A stretch of 57,687 bases of DNA from Gemmiger formicilis (GCF_018784445.1 NZ_WQOH01000029.1:85827-143513), one strand, 5' to 3'. Positions 15,758 through 27,317 are shown, counted from the stretch's first letter. Program-made: numbers and translations. Notes: generated from the sequence alone by a model not told the origin.

Positions 15758-16318
15758 ATGGAAACGATAAATAATTGGTGGACAAACTTCTCCCAAAAGC
15801 ATAAGCTCGTGGCACAGTTTGTGAAATTCTACGCTTTTTCGCTGTTTGTCACGGTGCTGCAATATCTGCTGCTGACCTTTTTGCCGGGGCTGTTCTACAA
15901 CCTGACCGACTGGTGCAGCATCCCCTGCCAGCTGATTCATCTGAACCTCGGTCCGGTGGATACCTATGTATTCAACTACCCTGTCACCGGCGACGCTACC
16001 GGCGGGATGGGCTACTTTGCGGCGTTTGCCATCACGCTGTTTCTGGCGCAGTGCGTTAATTTCCCGATGCAGCGTAATATCACGTTTAAGTCGAAGGGCA
16101 ACGTGTGGTATCAGATCGCGTGGTACGTGGTGGCGTTCGTACTCATCACCATCGTGTGCAGCTTTTTGATGGGCATTTATGTGCCGCTGTGTAAGCAATT
16201 CTTCCCGCCTGCGCTGTACAACGTCCTCATCACCGTCATCAACGGCGGTGTGCAGATGGTGATTTATTTCCCAATCTATAAGATCATCTTCCCGGAGGGT
16301 GAGCAGAAGAAAAACTAA
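15758..16318 (+). CDS. GtrA-family membrane protein
   Basis: The 186-residue product has four membrane helices and the family signature after helix 3 (CVNFPMQRNITFKSKGN). GtrA-like proteins take part in moving or presenting lipid-linked sugars for cell-surface polysaccharide glycosylation. Its place 8 bp after a cytoplasmic GH2 gene is unusual and suggests co-transcription rather than a shared pathway that I can name. The ATG follows GAGGTGAGC. Confidence 0.8.
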   Translation: METINNWWTNFSQKHKLVAQFVKFYAFSLFVTVLQYLLLTFLPGLFYNLTDWCSIPCQLIHLNLGPVDTYVFNYPVTGDATGGMGYFAAFAITLFLAQCVNFPMQRNITFKSKGNVWYQIAWYVVAFVLITIVCSFLMGIYVPLCKQFFPPALYNVLITVINGGVQMVIYFPIYKIIFPEGEQKKN

Positions 16319-16337
16319 ACTGTCCTTTGGAAAATAA

Positions 16338-16377
16338 AGCAGCAGGAAGCCTTAATCGGTTTCCTGCAGCTTTTTTA
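16338..16377 (+). terminator. Terminator after the GtrA-like gene
   Basis: GCAGCAGGAAGCC pairs with GGTTTCCTGCAGC across a 6-nt loop, followed by TTTTTTA. It ends the E1 cargo. Bases 16378-16439 hold nothing I recognise. Confidence 0.85.
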
Positions 16378-16439
16378 TTGGTTTTCAACTTCCCAATGCC
16401 CACTGAAGCCGCGGCCAATGTAGTGAACATTATTTTCTT

Positions 16440-16968
16440 TTTTAGTATTCTATTTATTTGGTTACTTATTTGTGCAGGTGAAAACCGTCCGGGCAACGCC
16501 TGCACAGGAAAAGCCGTTCTTGGGCAAAAAAGCCTCAAAGATGGGGAATTTGGGGCGGTATATGGCTGGGCGGGCATCGGTACTGACGCGGCGCGAACGC
16601 GCCCAAACAGGGGCGCTTCTCGCGGTGACAGGGGCGGTGTGCGGGAATGTTGCGGGTTGGGTTTGCATACAACTTCTTGCTAGGGAGTAAAACTTATATA
16701 TTAGTTTGCTGGGCTTTTCACTTGCGAGAACCCTGCGATGTAGGTATCTGCATTTCTCAATTAGACCAAAGCTGCGCATTTATTTGATCGGTGCGTATGA
16801 GAATCTGTCTTGCAGATTTGCCCCCAAAACTGCCCCCAAAAGGGTTTGGAACGGTTCAGCACCGTATAGCACCCTTTTGTACACATGGGACAAAAGCTGT
16901 TTCGCCCTTTGGTACACAATACCACCAAACCCAACAAAACAGCACCCTAACGCACAAATTTTGAATTT
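16440..16968. repeat. Conserved right-end module, copy E1
   Basis: Non-coding sequence from TTAGTATTCTATTTATTTGG onward matches 3075-3609 and 30003-30534. It lacks the GTAAGTTGTAC repeats found further left in the other two copies, so those may not be essential. TGCCCCCAAAA sites are at 16819-16829 and 16831-16841. Reading frames across it are artefacts. Confidence 0.75.
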
Positions 16969-17013
16969 CTCATAACCCGGAGGTCGCAGGTTCAAGTCCT
17001 GTCTCCGCAACCA
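16969..17013 (+). other. Attachment core: tRNA-fMet 3' half (E1/E2 junction)
   Basis: CTCATAACCC through CCGCAACCA is identical to the copy at 30535 and differs from the one at 3610 by one base. Recombination between this copy and either neighbour would excise E1 or E2. Confidence 0.85.
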
Positions 17014-17019
17014 ACAAAA

Positions 17020-17055
17020 GCTCGTTGAAACGACAAGTTTCAATGAGCTTTTTTC
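17020..17055 (+). terminator. tRNA-linked terminator (copy 2)
   Basis: GCTCGTTGAAAC pairs with GTTTCAATGAGC (one G-T wobble), followed by TTTTTTCT. Equivalent to 3661-3695. Confidence 0.88.
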
Positions 17056-17091
17056 TACATCATGGAAAAAGTGGTAACAAGCTGGTAACTT

Positions 17092-17113
17092 TGACCCCAA
17101 AATGACCCCAAAA
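17092..17113. promoter_or_regulatory. Left-end arm-type integrase sites (E2)
   Basis: Two abutting TGACCCCAAAA repeats lie in the same place relative to the core as in E1. The GCGCCCGG palindrome follows at 17127-17163. Confidence 0.62.
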
Positions 17114-17219
17114 CGGAAAAGTGACTGCGCCCGGACGGCTGAAACTTTCAACCGCCCGGGCGCTTTTTGTGGATAAATCTTGCGGAGTTGGCAGGTAAAA
17201 ATAGGAGCGGTCGGTGCGG

Positions 17220-18656
17220 TCAGCTTGCTTTGACGAGTACCAACACGCTGTTGTTTGGCACGACGATCTGTTCCTGTTTGGTGGGAATGGGCGGGTTTTT
17301 GTACTGGCGCAGGGCTTTTTGGATTTGCTGCTTGACTTCCAGCAGGGCGGCGTCTAGTGTTGGCGCTTGTGCGGTGATTTTGGGGAAGTCAGGAACATGG
17401 ATTGTGCAGCCGTCTGGGGATAAGGTGCAGAGTACAGGATAAGGCTGGTTCTCTACGGAGATGCTGTACTGCATCCCGAACATATCGTCCATTTTGTCCA
17501 TTTCGTGCCGCTTGTGTTCGTCCATGCTGTGGACGTATGTGTCCATTGTGAACGCAACGGAGTAATGACCGAGGATGGCTGACAACGTTTTGTAATCCAT
17601 GCCGCGTTCCAGTGCGCGGGTGGCGAAGGTGTGGCGCAGGGCGTGGAAGGTAAAGTACCCGATGTCGGCATCCTTCAGCAATCGGTCGTAGTAATCCTTG
17701 AAGGTTTTCTGCTCAAAGTAGTGTCCAAACTCGTTGGTAACGATGAAGCCATCGTCGGTGTACTTATCCCCTGCCCGAATCTTGTCCTGCGCTTGCTGTT
17801 GTTTCCAGCGGGTAAGCTCGTCTGCTATTGTGCGGGTCAGCGGAATCGTGCGGCGGGAGTTTTTCGTTTTGGGTGTGCCGAATACGATTTCGGTTTTGTT
17901 TTCGCCGTCGTGGGCTTCGTACTTGGCAAGGCGGTTGATGGTACGGCGGACATGGAGTTGGGCGGTGGAAAAATCAATATCTTCCCATTTCAGCGCCAGC
18001 AACTCCCCCATGCGTAATCCGGTACACAAGTCTAAGCGGATAAACACACCATAGCGGTGGCGGTAGCTGGCCTGCACCAGCGCCCGCTGCTGATCGTTGG
18101 TAAATACGCTGATTTCGGGCTTTTCTCCGCTGGGCAAGGTGACTGCCTCGCAGGGGTTATAAATCAGCAGACGCTCTTTCACGGCTTGCTGTAAGCACTT
18201 GTGCAATGCCATGTGGTAGTTGCGCAAGGTCTTGGGGGATAAGCCTTCCTCGCGGAATTTGTAGTTGTAAAACTCCTGCAAGGTGTGCGGCTCCAGCTTT
18301 TTAAGCAGGATTTTCCCCAGCACACAAAAGTGCTTGTTGAGATAGCTGCGATAGCTGGCATAGGTGGACTGTTTCACTGTATCTTTCATGTAAGTGTCCA
18401 GCCAGTATTCATACCATTCGCCCAATGTCACCGACATAGGATCGCGCCAGCCCTGTGTGCGGACTTCGTGGGCTTGCTGCTGTAAAATGGCAATGGCCTC
18501 CTGCCGGGTGTTGCAGCAGGTGGATGTACGCTTGGGCTTGCCGGTTTTGTAGTCGATTCCGGCTGACAGGCGAACCTCCCACCGCCCGTCTGTACGCTGA
18601 CGGATGTTGCCCTCGTTATGCCCACGGCGCAGGGCTTTTTTAGATGTGTCTTTCAC
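17220..18656 (-). CDS. int: Tyrosine recombinase/integrase with C-terminal HicB-like domain (E2)
   Basis: The 478-residue protein is collinear with the E1 integrase. The catalytic Arg215, His338, Arg341, His364 and Tyr374 are all kept, and so is the C-terminal HicB-like domain ([12 protein letters not shown], then HVPDFPKI, then [10 protein letters not shown]). Six of about 17 substitutions fall in the HicB-like part (residues 397-478). The GTG start at 18656 follows AGGAG by 10 nt, as in E1. It sits 53 bp downstream of xis. The gene is intact, so E2 should be able to excise, and this enzyme could act on all three cores because they are nearly identical. Confidence 0.95.
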   Translation of the reverse strand: MKDTSKKALRRGHNEGNIRQRTDGRWEVRLSAGIDYKTGKPKRTSTCCNTRQEAIAILQQQAHEVRTQGWRDPMSVTLGEWYEYWLDTYMKDTVKQSTYASYRSYLNKHFCVLGKILLKKLEPHTLQEFYNYKFREEGLSPKTLRNYHMALHKCLQQAVKERLLIYNPCEAVTLPSGEKPEISVFTNDQQRALVQASYRHRYGVFIRLDLCTGLRMGELLALKWEDIDFSTAQLHVRRTINRLAKYEAHDGENKTEIVFGTPKTKNSRRTIPLTRTIADELTRWKQQQAQDKIRAGDKYTDDGFIVTNEFGHYFEQKTFKDYYDRLLKDADIGYFTFHALRHTFATRALERGMDYKTLSAILGHYSVAFTMDTYVHSMDEHKRHEMDKMDDMFGMQYSISVENQPYPVLCTLSPDGCTIHVPDFPKITAQAPTLDAALLEVKQQIQKALRQYKNPPIPTKQEQIVVPNNSVLVLVKAS

Positions 18657-18709
18657 GATGCATCGTCTCCTTTCGTGACACAAAGACTACCACAGGTACG
18701 ACCACAAAG

Positions 18710-18943
18710 CTATTCATCAGACCCGACAATCTTCGGGTTCTCGTTTTGGGCTTTATTGACCTTTTGCCGTTCCAGCCAGTCCAGCAGTTCATCCCGCCGC
18801 ACCAGCAGTCGGTTTCCAATGTGGAACGCAGGAAAAGTCGTGTCATGAAATATCCGATAGGTGGTCGAGCGTGAGATACCGAAGTAAGTTTGCACTTCCT
18901 TGGGGCTGACAACATTGGGTAAATTTTGAAATTCCGTGTTCAT
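18710..18943 (-). CDS. xis: Excisionase / MerR-like helix-turn-helix protein (E2)
   Basis: The 77-residue product has the same helix-turn-helix (VVSPKEVQTYFGISRSTTYR) and wing as the E1 copy, with five substitutions. AGGAGG precedes the ATG. The two CTATATAGCC motifs lie 40 and 190 bp upstream. Confidence 0.9.
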   Translation of the reverse strand: MNTEFQNLPNVVSPKEVQTYFGISRSTTYRIFHDTTFPAFHIGNRLLVRRDELLDWLERQKVNKAQNENPKIVGSDE

Positions 18944-18959
18944 GGGTTCCTCCTATGTA

Positions 18960-19930
18960 AATAATTTATAAAAAGGTCTTTACTATATAGCCGCTGAGAA
19001 TGGCGAAAATTACGAGTTTTTTTAAACTGTTTAGAAAAAGTTCAAATTCTTAGAAAGATACCAAATCATATCATACAGACCGGCAGTCGCAACTTTTGCA
19101 ACTGTCCTCAAAATTTTTGAAAAAATTATCTCTACTATATAGCCACTGGGGAAGGGCAAAAGGTAACGTTCGCTGAAAAAATAATGAAATTTTTTCATTA
19201 AATTTCAGTATAACAGTATAACTTGCAGGATTCCTGCAAGTTTAGAGATGTAAAGCGAAGAATTTTTTCTCAAGAACTGGCCTAAACGCCAAAATTATAC
19301 TTCAAAAACAGCATATCACCCATTGTGCTAAAAACCCTTGCACTTTTACAAAATATCTAAATCCATTTTAACAAGCAATGGGGCAAAAACCCTGCCACAT
19401 TACTCAAAATAAAACAGGCAAGCCGCAGATTAAAACGGTTTGCCTGTAGAATGACGATGCTGACGGTGATGACGATGTTTTTGATATACCCCTTTACCCT
19501 ATCCCACGAACACCGTCACCATCGTCACCACCGTCACGCTTATAGTGAAATGACGCTTGCAGTTTACTACTGCTCGAAACAAAAACAATGATACTACGAG
19601 AAACACAAAATCAGAATGACGCAGATGACGCTAATGACGCTGAATCTGGGATATGGTATAGGGATATCCCCAAAACAGCGTCATTAGCGTCATCTGCGTC
19701 ACTATCGTCACACAAGAGCAGCGAGGGGGTCTGGGGAACACCCCAGAAATGCGTTTGTGGATATCCAAACGCTATGCTAGCAAAACACGTTCCCGCTCAA
19801 AGCGGGAGTAATCAAAGCGGATACGCATACAAATTCACATATACTCCAGAGTGAATCAGTTTAGATTCATCCAAAAATCTTGACTCGAAAAAGTGAATCA
19901 GTTCTGATTCACTTTCCAAAGTGCTGTTAT
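18960..19930. other. Conserved non-coding leader, copy B (full length)
   Basis: This is the full-length leader, parallel to copy 0. It holds CTATATAGCC motifs (18983-19000 and 19135-19153), a decayed inverted repeat (19411-19447) and iteron units at 19450-19537 and 19614-19711. The CTGGGG/CCCCAG hairpin is next, followed by a GCGTTTG/CAAACGC hairpin (19751-19772) that differs in sequence from its counterpart yet still pairs. In unit 1 the loop reads as the reverse complement of copies 0 and A. No gene is supported. Confidence 0.8.
19851..19912 (+). promoter_or_regulatory. Twin GTGAATCA palindromes (E2)
   Basis: GTGAATCAGTTTAGATTCAT (19851-19870) and GTGAATCAGTTCTGATTCAC (19893-19912) flank TTGACT (19880-19885). 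Confidence 0.6.
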
Positions 19931-20050
19931 TATTCCCCTTCCTCCACGTGCGTGGTCATCACGGCGATGCTCTTTTTTCCGGGAACGGGGTAACGCACCT
20001 TCTTAAATAGCAAGAAAAAAACAAGAATATAGTCATGGCGTTTTCAGAGA

Positions 20051-20122
20051 GCCGTGTTAGTCTATCTGATTCTTTCCAAATACATTGTCCGCGGTATTGC
20101 GCTCGGCAGCGTGAAAGGGTAA
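20051..20122 (+). pseudogene. 3' remnant of a MalG-type ABC permease gene
   Basis: In one frame this encodes VYLILSKYIVRGIALGSVKG and a stop, nearly identical to the C-terminus of the intact permease ending at 29447 (VYLLLSKYIVRGVALGSVKG). No upstream frame continues it. It is the tail of a second, lost sugar-transport cassette that once lay directly before the GH1 gene. A hairpin terminator follows. Bases 19931-20050 hold nothing else I recognise. Confidence 0.8.
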
Positions 20123-20127
20123 AATAA

Positions 20128-21570
<1,443 letters not shown>

Positions 21571-21706
21571 AAAGGCACGGTATGGCCCCTCGCTATGTGT
21601 TTGTTTCCTCTAAGAGATGCCCTCTGCGCGCTGATGGTCGTGCTTGCGATCGATGCAGAGAAATGCTCGCGGAATAACCATACCTGACAGGCTGCACACA
21701 AAAAAT

Positions 21707-21750
21707 ACTCCCTTATTCTGCTGCGCGCGCAGCAGGATAGGGGAGTTTTC
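21707..21750 (+). terminator. Terminator of the GH1 gene
   Basis: ACTCCC through CTGCTGC pairs with GCAGCAG through GGGGAGT in a long hairpin followed by TTTTC. Confidence 0.8.
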
Positions 21751-21796
21751 TGGTTCGTGAAGCAGCACGCCGGTGTATAAAGATCGTACAGAAAAG

Positions 21797-21821
21797 GCAG
21801 CAGCCCACTGCGGGCTGCTGC
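21797..21821 (-). terminator. Terminator of the GH94 gene
   Basis: GCAGCAGCCC pairs with GGGCTGCTGC across 5 nt. On the minus strand it is followed by CTTTTCT, 22 bp past the GH94 stop codon. Confidence 0.75.
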
Positions 21822-21842
21822 TTTGCGGTAAAAGGCGGGCGG

Positions 21843-24278
21843 TCAGCCCATGACGATCTTGACCTCTACGGTTGAGCCGGCGGGAACAGGAGAGAGGATG
21901 TTACCGCTTACAGGCTTGCCGTCCACGGTCATGGCTTTGACGCCCTTTTCCAGATGGTCAGGGTTCTCCACAACGATTTCATAGGTTGCCCCGCGCCAGA
22001 CACGGCGCAGGGTAAAGCCGTCCATCTCGTGCGGGATGCAGGGATCGATCTTCAGCCCGGCCAGCGTGGGCTGGATGCCCAGGATATACTGGCTCACATC
22101 CACAAAGGTCCAGGCCGCCGTGCCGGTCAGCCAGCTGTTTTTTGCTTCGCCAAAGGTGGCGGCGTCGCGGCCAGCCACCATCTGGCTGTAGACATACGGC
22201 TCGGTGCGGTGGATCTCACTGATGTCCTCAATGTATGCCGGGCAGGTCTTTTTGTAGATCTCAAACGCGCGGTCACCATGGCCGACTACAGTCTCGGCAC
22301 AGCTGACCCATGGGTTGTTGTGACAGAAGATGCCTGCGTTCTCCTTGTATCCCGGGGGATAGCTGGAAATTTCGCCCAGTTCGAGATGGTACTTCGTGTA
22401 GGCGGGCTGCAGCAGCACAATGCCGTACTTCGTGTCGAGCTTGTCTTTCACGCTCTGCAGGGCGGTTACGGCTTCGCCGGTGTTTACGCCGATGCCTGCC
22501 ATGACGCACATACCCTGCGGCTCGATGAAGATCTTGCCTTCCTCGCATTCCTCACCGCCGATCACATGACCAAAGGCATCGTAGGCGCGGCGGAACCAGC
22601 TGCCGTCCCAACCGGAAGTCAGTACGGTATGTTCCATCTCTGCAACCTCGGCGCGCACGGCGGCAGCTTCGTCGGTGTGGCCGGTGCTGTCAAGAATTTC
22701 GGCAAACTGGTTGCCGTACTTGACATACATACCGGCAATGAACACGCTCTCGGCTACAGGACCCTCGCTCGGGCCGGTGGTCTGGAAGCTCTCGCCCGGC
22801 TCTTTGCTGAAGCAGTTCAGGTTCAGGCAGTCGTTCCAGTCAGCACGGCCAATCAGCGGCAGACCGTGCGGCCCCTTGTGGGTGCGCAGATAGCCAAAGC
22901 TGCGGCGCAGATGCTCAAGCAGCGGCTGTGCAAGGCTGTGGTCGTTGTCAAAGTCCACCGGTTCGTCCAGAATCGAGTAGTCGCCCGTCTCGCCCAGATA
23001 GGCGTACACGGCGGCAATCAGCCACAGCGGGTCATCGTTGAAGCCGGAGCCGATGTCCATGTTGCCCTTTTTCGTCAGCGGCTGGTACTGGTGGTAGGCG
23101 CTGCCGTCGGGGAACTGGGTGGCGGCAATGTCGAGAATGCGCTCCCGCGCGCGGGCGGGGATCAGATGCACAAAGCCGAGCAGATCCTGACAGGAATCGC
23201 GGAAGCCCATGCCGCGGCCGGTGCCGCTCTCATAATAGCTGGCAGAGCGGCTCATGTTGAAGGTGACCATGCACTGGTACTGGTTCCAGGTATTGACCAT
23301 GCGGTCGAGCTTTTCATCGCTGCTCTTGACCGAGTAGGTGGACAGCAGGTTGTTCCAGTGGTCGTGCAGCCTGGCAAGTGCCGCATCGACCTGCGCATCC
23401 GTGGCATAGCGGGCAGCCATCGCCTGGGCGCGGGTCTTATTGATGATGCCGGGCGCGGCCCACTTCTCGTCCTCCGGGTTTTCTATATAGCCCAAAACAA
23501 AAATCAGGCTGCGGCTTTCGCCGGGCTGCAGGGTGACATTGACTTGATGCACGCCAACGGGTGCCCAGCCGTGGGCAACAGAGTTGGTGCAACGGCCGTT
23601 TTCCACGACTTCGGGGTTCGCATTGCTGCGCCATGCGCCTAAAAAGGCGTCCCGGCTCGTGTCAAAGCCGTCAATGGGCGTGTTGACGGTGAACAATGCG
23701 TAATGGTTGCGGCGCTCGCGGTACTCGGTCTTGTGGTAGATGGTGCTGCCCTCGACCTCGACTTCGCCGGTAGAGAAATTGCGCTGGAAGTTGGTGGAAT
23801 CGTCCACAGCATTCCAGAGGCAGAACTCCAGATAGCTGAATATAGTAAACGATTTCGGTACATCACTCTCGTTGGTCAGCACCAGACGGTCGATCTCGCA
23901 GTTGTCGCCTACCGGCACAAACAGCTCCAGCTTCGCGGTCAGACTGTTCTTTTTGCCGGTAATGATGCTGTACCCGAGGCCGTGGCGGCACTCATAGCTG
24001 TCCAGCTCGGTCTGGGTGGGCTGCCAGCCGGGATTCCAGACGGTATCGCCGTCCTTAATATAGTAATACCGGCCGTTAGAGTCCGCAGGTACGTTATTGT
24101 AGCGGTAGCGAGTGATACGCCGCAGCTTGGCATCTCTGTAAAAGCTGTACCCGCCCGCCGTGTGGGAAACAAGGCTGAAGAATGCCTCGCTGCCCAGATA
24201 GTTGATCCACGGCAGCGGCGTGCGCGGCGTGGTGATGACATATTCGCGTGCGCTATCGGAAAAATGACCGAACTTCAT
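21843..24278 (-). CDS. GH94 cellobiose phosphorylase
   Basis: The 811-residue cytoplasmic enzyme splits cellobiose (or a related beta-glucan disaccharide) with phosphate to glucose 1-phosphate and glucose, saving ATP. Family features are the N-terminal [20 protein letters not shown] with [24 protein letters not shown] (substrate Arg/Asp), the [10 protein letters not shown] motif with the presumed catalytic aspartate, and the phosphate-site region TGTAAWT. Length and the N-terminus are those of true cellobiose phosphorylases rather than chitobiose phosphorylases. It is transcribed leftward, divergent from a LacI regulator, with a shared operator-like sequence in both promoters. GH1 next door gives a hydrolytic alternative. 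Confidence 0.95.
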   Translation of the reverse strand: MKFGHFSDSAREYVITTPRTPLPWINYLGSEAFFSLVSHTAGGYSFYRDAKLRRITRYRYNNVPADSNGRYYYIKDGDTVWNPGWQPTQTELDSYECRHGLGYSIITGKKNSLTAKLELFVPVGDNCEIDRLVLTNESDVPKSFTIFSYLEFCLWNAVDDSTNFQRNFSTGEVEVEGSTIYHKTEYRERRNHYALFTVNTPIDGFDTSRDAFLGAWRSNANPEVVENGRCTNSVAHGWAPVGVHQVNVTLQPGESRSLIFVLGYIENPEDEKWAAPGIINKTRAQAMAARYATDAQVDAALARLHDHWNNLLSTYSVKSSDEKLDRMVNTWNQYQCMVTFNMSRSASYYESGTGRGMGFRDSCQDLLGFVHLIPARARERILDIAATQFPDGSAYHQYQPLTKKGNMDIGSGFNDDPLWLIAAVYAYLGETGDYSILDEPVDFDNDHSLAQPLLEHLRRSFGYLRTHKGPHGLPLIGRADWNDCLNLNCFSKEPGESFQTTGPSEGPVAESVFIAGMYVKYGNQFAEILDSTGHTDEAAAVRAEVAEMEHTVLTSGWDGSWFRRAYDAFGHVIGGEECEEGKIFIEPQGMCVMAGIGVNTGEAVTALQSVKDKLDTKYGIVLLQPAYTKYHLELGEISSYPPGYKENAGIFCHNNPWVSCAETVVGHGDRAFEIYKKTCPAYIEDISEIHRTEPYVYSQMVAGRDAATFGEAKNSWLTGTAAWTFVDVSQYILGIQPTLAGLKIDPCIPHEMDGFTLRRVWRGATYEIVVENPDHLEKGVKAMTVDGKPVSGNILSPVPAGSTVEVKIVMG

Positions 24279-24328
24279 AGAGACCCTCTCCTTACTTATG
24301 GAAAGCAGATAAAATCGTCAGTTCAAGT

Positions 24329-24382
24329 CGAAAACGATTAAGTTATTACCCTTACAATACCGCGTTTTCCGGATAATTGCAA
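24329..24382 (-). promoter_or_regulatory. GH94 promoter with LacI-type operator
   Basis: On the minus strand TTGCAA (plus 24377-24382), a 17-bp spacer and TATTGT (plus 24354-24359) form a promoter. CGAAAACGATTAAG (24329-24342) lies just past the expected start point. The same 14-mer occurs in the lacI-type gene's own promoter. Confidence 0.65.
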
Positions 24383-24675
24383 GGGCTGCAGCTGAATTTA
24401 ACGATGATTTGGCAAGTTTCACAATTTTGAAAACCGAAAATTGGCACGAAAATCGAATGCCACCTATTTTATATAAGAGTGTTTTCCGGTTGTGGCACCA
24501 TAAAGAGCAAATTTGAGTCTGCATCACCGGGCCGAAAAGTGTAAAAACGGCAAGCAGGGGCGCAAATTATGTTCCTTTTTCAGCGAAACTCCAAACGAAA
24601 TAGCCAAAACAGATGTTTTCGCTTTTTGCAAATCGCCAAATCGAATCGAAATGCACAAAAAATGCCAAAAAGGCA

Positions 24676-24725
24676 TTGATTTTATGGTTGACATGTTGTA
24701 TAGTGAAGATGCGAAAACGATTAAG
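24676..24725 (+). promoter_or_regulatory. LacI-type gene promoter with operator
   Basis: TTGATT (24676-24681), 17 bp and TATAGT (24699-24704) are followed by CGAAAACGATTAAG (24712-24725) over the start region, ending 9 bp before the ribosome binding site. This indicates autorepression. The 24383-24675 stretch between the divergent promoters holds nothing else I can name. Confidence 0.7.
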
Positions 24726-24747
24726 GAAGATGCAAGGAGGCGATATC

Positions 24748-25764
24748 ATGGCATCCATCAAAGACATCGCAAAGGCATGCGGGGTCTCGGTGGCTACCGT
24801 GAGCAAGGCTCTGAACGGTCACAACGATATCAGTCAGGCCACCAAAGAAAAAGTGCGTGAGGCTGCAAGGCAGATCGGCTACATGCCAAACTCCGCAGCG
24901 CGGGCCCTGAAAACGAACCGCACCTATAATCTGGGTGTCCTTTTCGTGGATGAGGCGCAAAGCGGTCTGACGCATGAGTTCTTCGCGGCTGTCCTGGACA
25001 GCTTCAAACGCCACGCCGAGGGCAGAGGCTATGATATCACCTTTATCAACCACAACATTGGCCACGGCCACTCCAGCTATTTAGAGCATTGCCGCTACCG
25101 CGGCGTTGACGGCGTGATCGCTGCCTGCATCAAGTTCGATGACCCGGAGGTCATTGAGCTGGCCAACAGCAACCTGCCGATCGTCACAGTCGACCATGTC
25201 TTTAACAACCGGGCTGCCGTACTTTCCGATAACACCGATGGTGTCCACAAGTTAGTGGATCAGCTTGCCGCGCTGGGGCATGAGCGAATCGCTTATATCC
25301 ACGGAGAGAATCACAGCGCAGTCACCCAGAAGCGTCTGGTCGGTTTCTACCGCGCCTGCGCCGCCCATGGGATCACGGTGCCGGATGCCTACATCGTGCC
25401 GAGCACCTACCGCGATGCGAAAAGCTGCGCCGCTGCGACCCGTCAGCTGCTGGCACTGCCGCAGCGCCCCACGGCGATCCTCTTCCCGGATGACTTCTCC
25501 GCCATCGGCGGCATCCAGACGATCCGGCAGGAAGGACTTCTGATTCCGCGGGATATTTCGGTGGCCGGCTATGACGGCAACCTGATCTCGCAGATCATGT
25601 CCCCGCAGCTGACCACCTACCGGCAGGACACCGAAGCGCTGGGCCGCGCTGCGGCAGAGCTGCTTATCGAGCAGATCGAATCCCCGCGCACGGCCTTGCC
25701 GGAACAGAAGCTGGTCTCCGGCAGTTTGCTGAAAGGGCAGTCCGTTGATGTCCCCAATCTATAG
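24748..25764 (+). CDS. LacI-family transcriptional repressor
   Basis: The 338-residue regulator has an N-terminal LacI helix-turn-helix (MASIKDIAKACGVSVATVSK, hinge near 50-60) and a periplasmic-binding-like effector domain (YNLGVLFVDE, GVDGVIAACI, FPDDFSAIGG, VAGYDGNLIS). I chose the ATG at 24748 because AAGGAGG ends 7 nt before it and the HTH begins there; the longer upstream frame has no support. It likely represses GH94 and itself through the 14-mers at 24329 and 24712, and probably the ABC genes that follow, with a cello-oligosaccharide or its product as inducer. Confidence 0.93.
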   Translation: MASIKDIAKACGVSVATVSKALNGHNDISQATKEKVREAARQIGYMPNSAARALKTNRTYNLGVLFVDEAQSGLTHEFFAAVLDSFKRHAEGRGYDITFINHNIGHGHSSYLEHCRYRGVDGVIAACIKFDDPEVIELANSNLPIVTVDHVFNNRAAVLSDNTDGVHKLVDQLAALGHERIAYIHGENHSAVTQKRLVGFYRACAAHGITVPDAYIVPSTYRDAKSCAAATRQLLALPQRPTAILFPDDFSAIGGIQTIRQEGLLIPRDISVAGYDGNLISQIMSPQLTTYRQDTEALGRAAAELLIEQIESPRTALPEQKLVSGSLLKGQSVDVPNL

Positions 25765-25843
25765 GTTCAAACCCGCAAGGATGCGGGTCACAATATCTGA
25801 TTCATACATGAGTTCTTTTTATTAAAAAGGAGGAAAACACATT

Positions 25844-27301
25844 ATGAAAAAGGCAATGAGTTTATTGACCGCCACTGCAATGGCAGCCACCTTGCTGGCA
25901 GGCTGCGGCGGAGGCACCGCAAGCTCGTCCGCAGCCCCCGCCGCTGATTCGACCTCTACCGAAGCCAGCAGCACGGCCGCAGAGCCCGCTGCCGATGCAG
26001 CCGCAGAGGAGGGCAAGGTCCTGAACATCTGGTGCTGGAACGATGAATTCCAGTCCCGCTTCAACGACTATTACCCCGGCGTCAAGGAGATTGCCGCCGA
26101 CAAGTCCACCACGACGCTGGATAACGGTGTTACCGTAAAGTGGACCATCAACCCCAATGATAACAACAACTACCAGAATAAGCTGGACGAGGCCCTGCTC
26201 AAGCAGGACAGCGCCGCTGCCGATGACAAGATCGACATCTTCCTGATCGAGGCGGACTACGCGCTGAAGTATGTGGATTCCGAATATACGCTGGATGTCA
26301 AGAAGGATGTCGGCCTGACCGATGATGATCTCAAGGATCAGTACCAGTACACCAAGGACATCGTTACCGTGGATGGCGTGCAGAAGGGCACCACATGGCA
26401 GGCGACCCCGGGCCTGTTTGCCTACCGCCGCTCCATCGCTGAAGATGTGCTGGGCACCGATGACCCGACCGAGGTGCAGGCCGCGCTGAACGATTGGGAT
26501 AAGTTCAACGATGTGGCTGAGAAGGCCGCTGCCAAGGGCTACAAGATGCTCTCCGGCTACGATGATTCCTACCGCACCTTCTCCAACAATGTGTCCGCCG
26601 GTTGGGTGGACGGCACGACCGTCAAGGTCGACCCCAACATTATGAACTGGGTCGATCAGACCAAGACCTATACCGATAACGGCTACAACAACAAGACCAG
26701 CCTGTGGAGCGACCAGTGGGCCGCCGATCAGGGTCCTGCCGGCAAGGTTTTCGGCTTCTTCTACTCCACTTGGGGCATCAACTTCACCCTGCTGGGCAAC
26801 TCTCTGGCCACGCCTGAGTCTGAGGGAGGCAAGCAGGAAGTCGGCAACGGTATCTTCGGCGATTACGCAGTCTGTCAGGGTCCTCAGCCTTATTACTGGG
26901 GCGGCACCTGGATCTGCGCAGCAGCCGGCACCGACAACATCCCCACAATCAAGGATGTCATGTACTCTCTGACCTGCGATGCTGACATCATGACCAAGAT
27001 CACCGAGGATACGCAGGACTACACCAACTGCAAGAGCGCTATGGATTCCATCGCAGCTGACCCGAACTTCGGCTCCGCATTCCTCGGCGGCCAGAACCAC
27101 ATTGCCCTCTTTGCAGAGGTTGCACCTACCATTGATATGTCCAACGCTGGCCCGTATGATCAGGGCTGCAACGAGACCTTCCAGAGCTGCTTCAAGGATT
27201 ACTTTGACGGCACGGTTGACCTTGAGACCGCGAAGAAGAACTTCGAGGATCAGATCAAGGTCAAGTATCCTGAGCTGAGCAGCGTCGAATGGCCTGCATA
27301 A
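25844..27301 (+). CDS. Sugar ABC transporter substrate-binding lipoprotein
   Basis: The 485-residue lipoprotein has a signal peptide with lipobox LLAG-Cys21, a Ser/Ala/Thr linker (about 25-55) and the extracellular solute-binding fold of family 1 (ILNIW-like VLNIWCWNDEF start). It captures oligosaccharides, probably beta-glucosides given the GH1 and GH94 neighbours, and hands them to the two permeases that follow. It is 79 bp after the LacI gene; a weak ACCCGC/GCGGGT hairpin (25771-25788) without a T run lies between. AAAGGAGG precedes the ATG. A repeat element and a terminator-like hairpin separate it from the permeases. Confidence 0.93.
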   Translation: MKKAMSLLTATAMAATLLAGCGGGTASSSAAPAADSTSTEASSTAAEPAADAAAEEGKVLNIWCWNDEFQSRFNDYYPGVKEIAADKSTTTLDNGVTVKWTINPNDNNNYQNKLDEALLKQDSAAADDKIDIFLIEADYALKYVDSEYTLDVKKDVGLTDDDLKDQYQYTKDIVTVDGVQKGTTWQATPGLFAYRRSIAEDVLGTDDPTEVQAALNDWDKFNDVAEKAAAKGYKMLSGYDDSYRTFSNNVSAGWVDGTTVKVDPNIMNWVDQTKTYTDNGYNNKTSLWSDQWAADQGPAGKVFGFFYSTWGINFTLLGNSLATPESEGGKQEVGNGIFGDYAVCQGPQPYYWGGTWICAAAGTDNIPTIKDVMYSLTCDADIMTKITEDTQDYTNCKSAMDSIAADPNFGSAFLGGQNHIALFAEVAPTIDMSNAGPYDQGCNETFQSCFKDYFDGTVDLETAKKNFEDQIKVKYPELSSVEWPA

Positions 27302-27317
27302 ATACCTGCGTGACCTT

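Larger units (their letters stand above)
3610..16968. mobile_element. E1: integrative element with LytTR/GH3/esterase/GH2 cargo
   Basis: The unit runs from one tRNA-fMet fragment to the next (13.36 kb). It has a complete left end (core, terminator, arm sites, int, xis, leader), seven cargo genes on the plus strand and a complete right-end module. Exact crossover points within the 45-bp core cannot be seen. No conjugation or phage structural genes are present, so it is probably a mobilisable or satellite-like island that moves only by integrase action, or is transferred with help. Confidence 0.75.

Noticed and set aside
21954-23642. Rightward 562-residue frame
   Set aside because: It is antisense to the GH94 gene, which has all family motifs.
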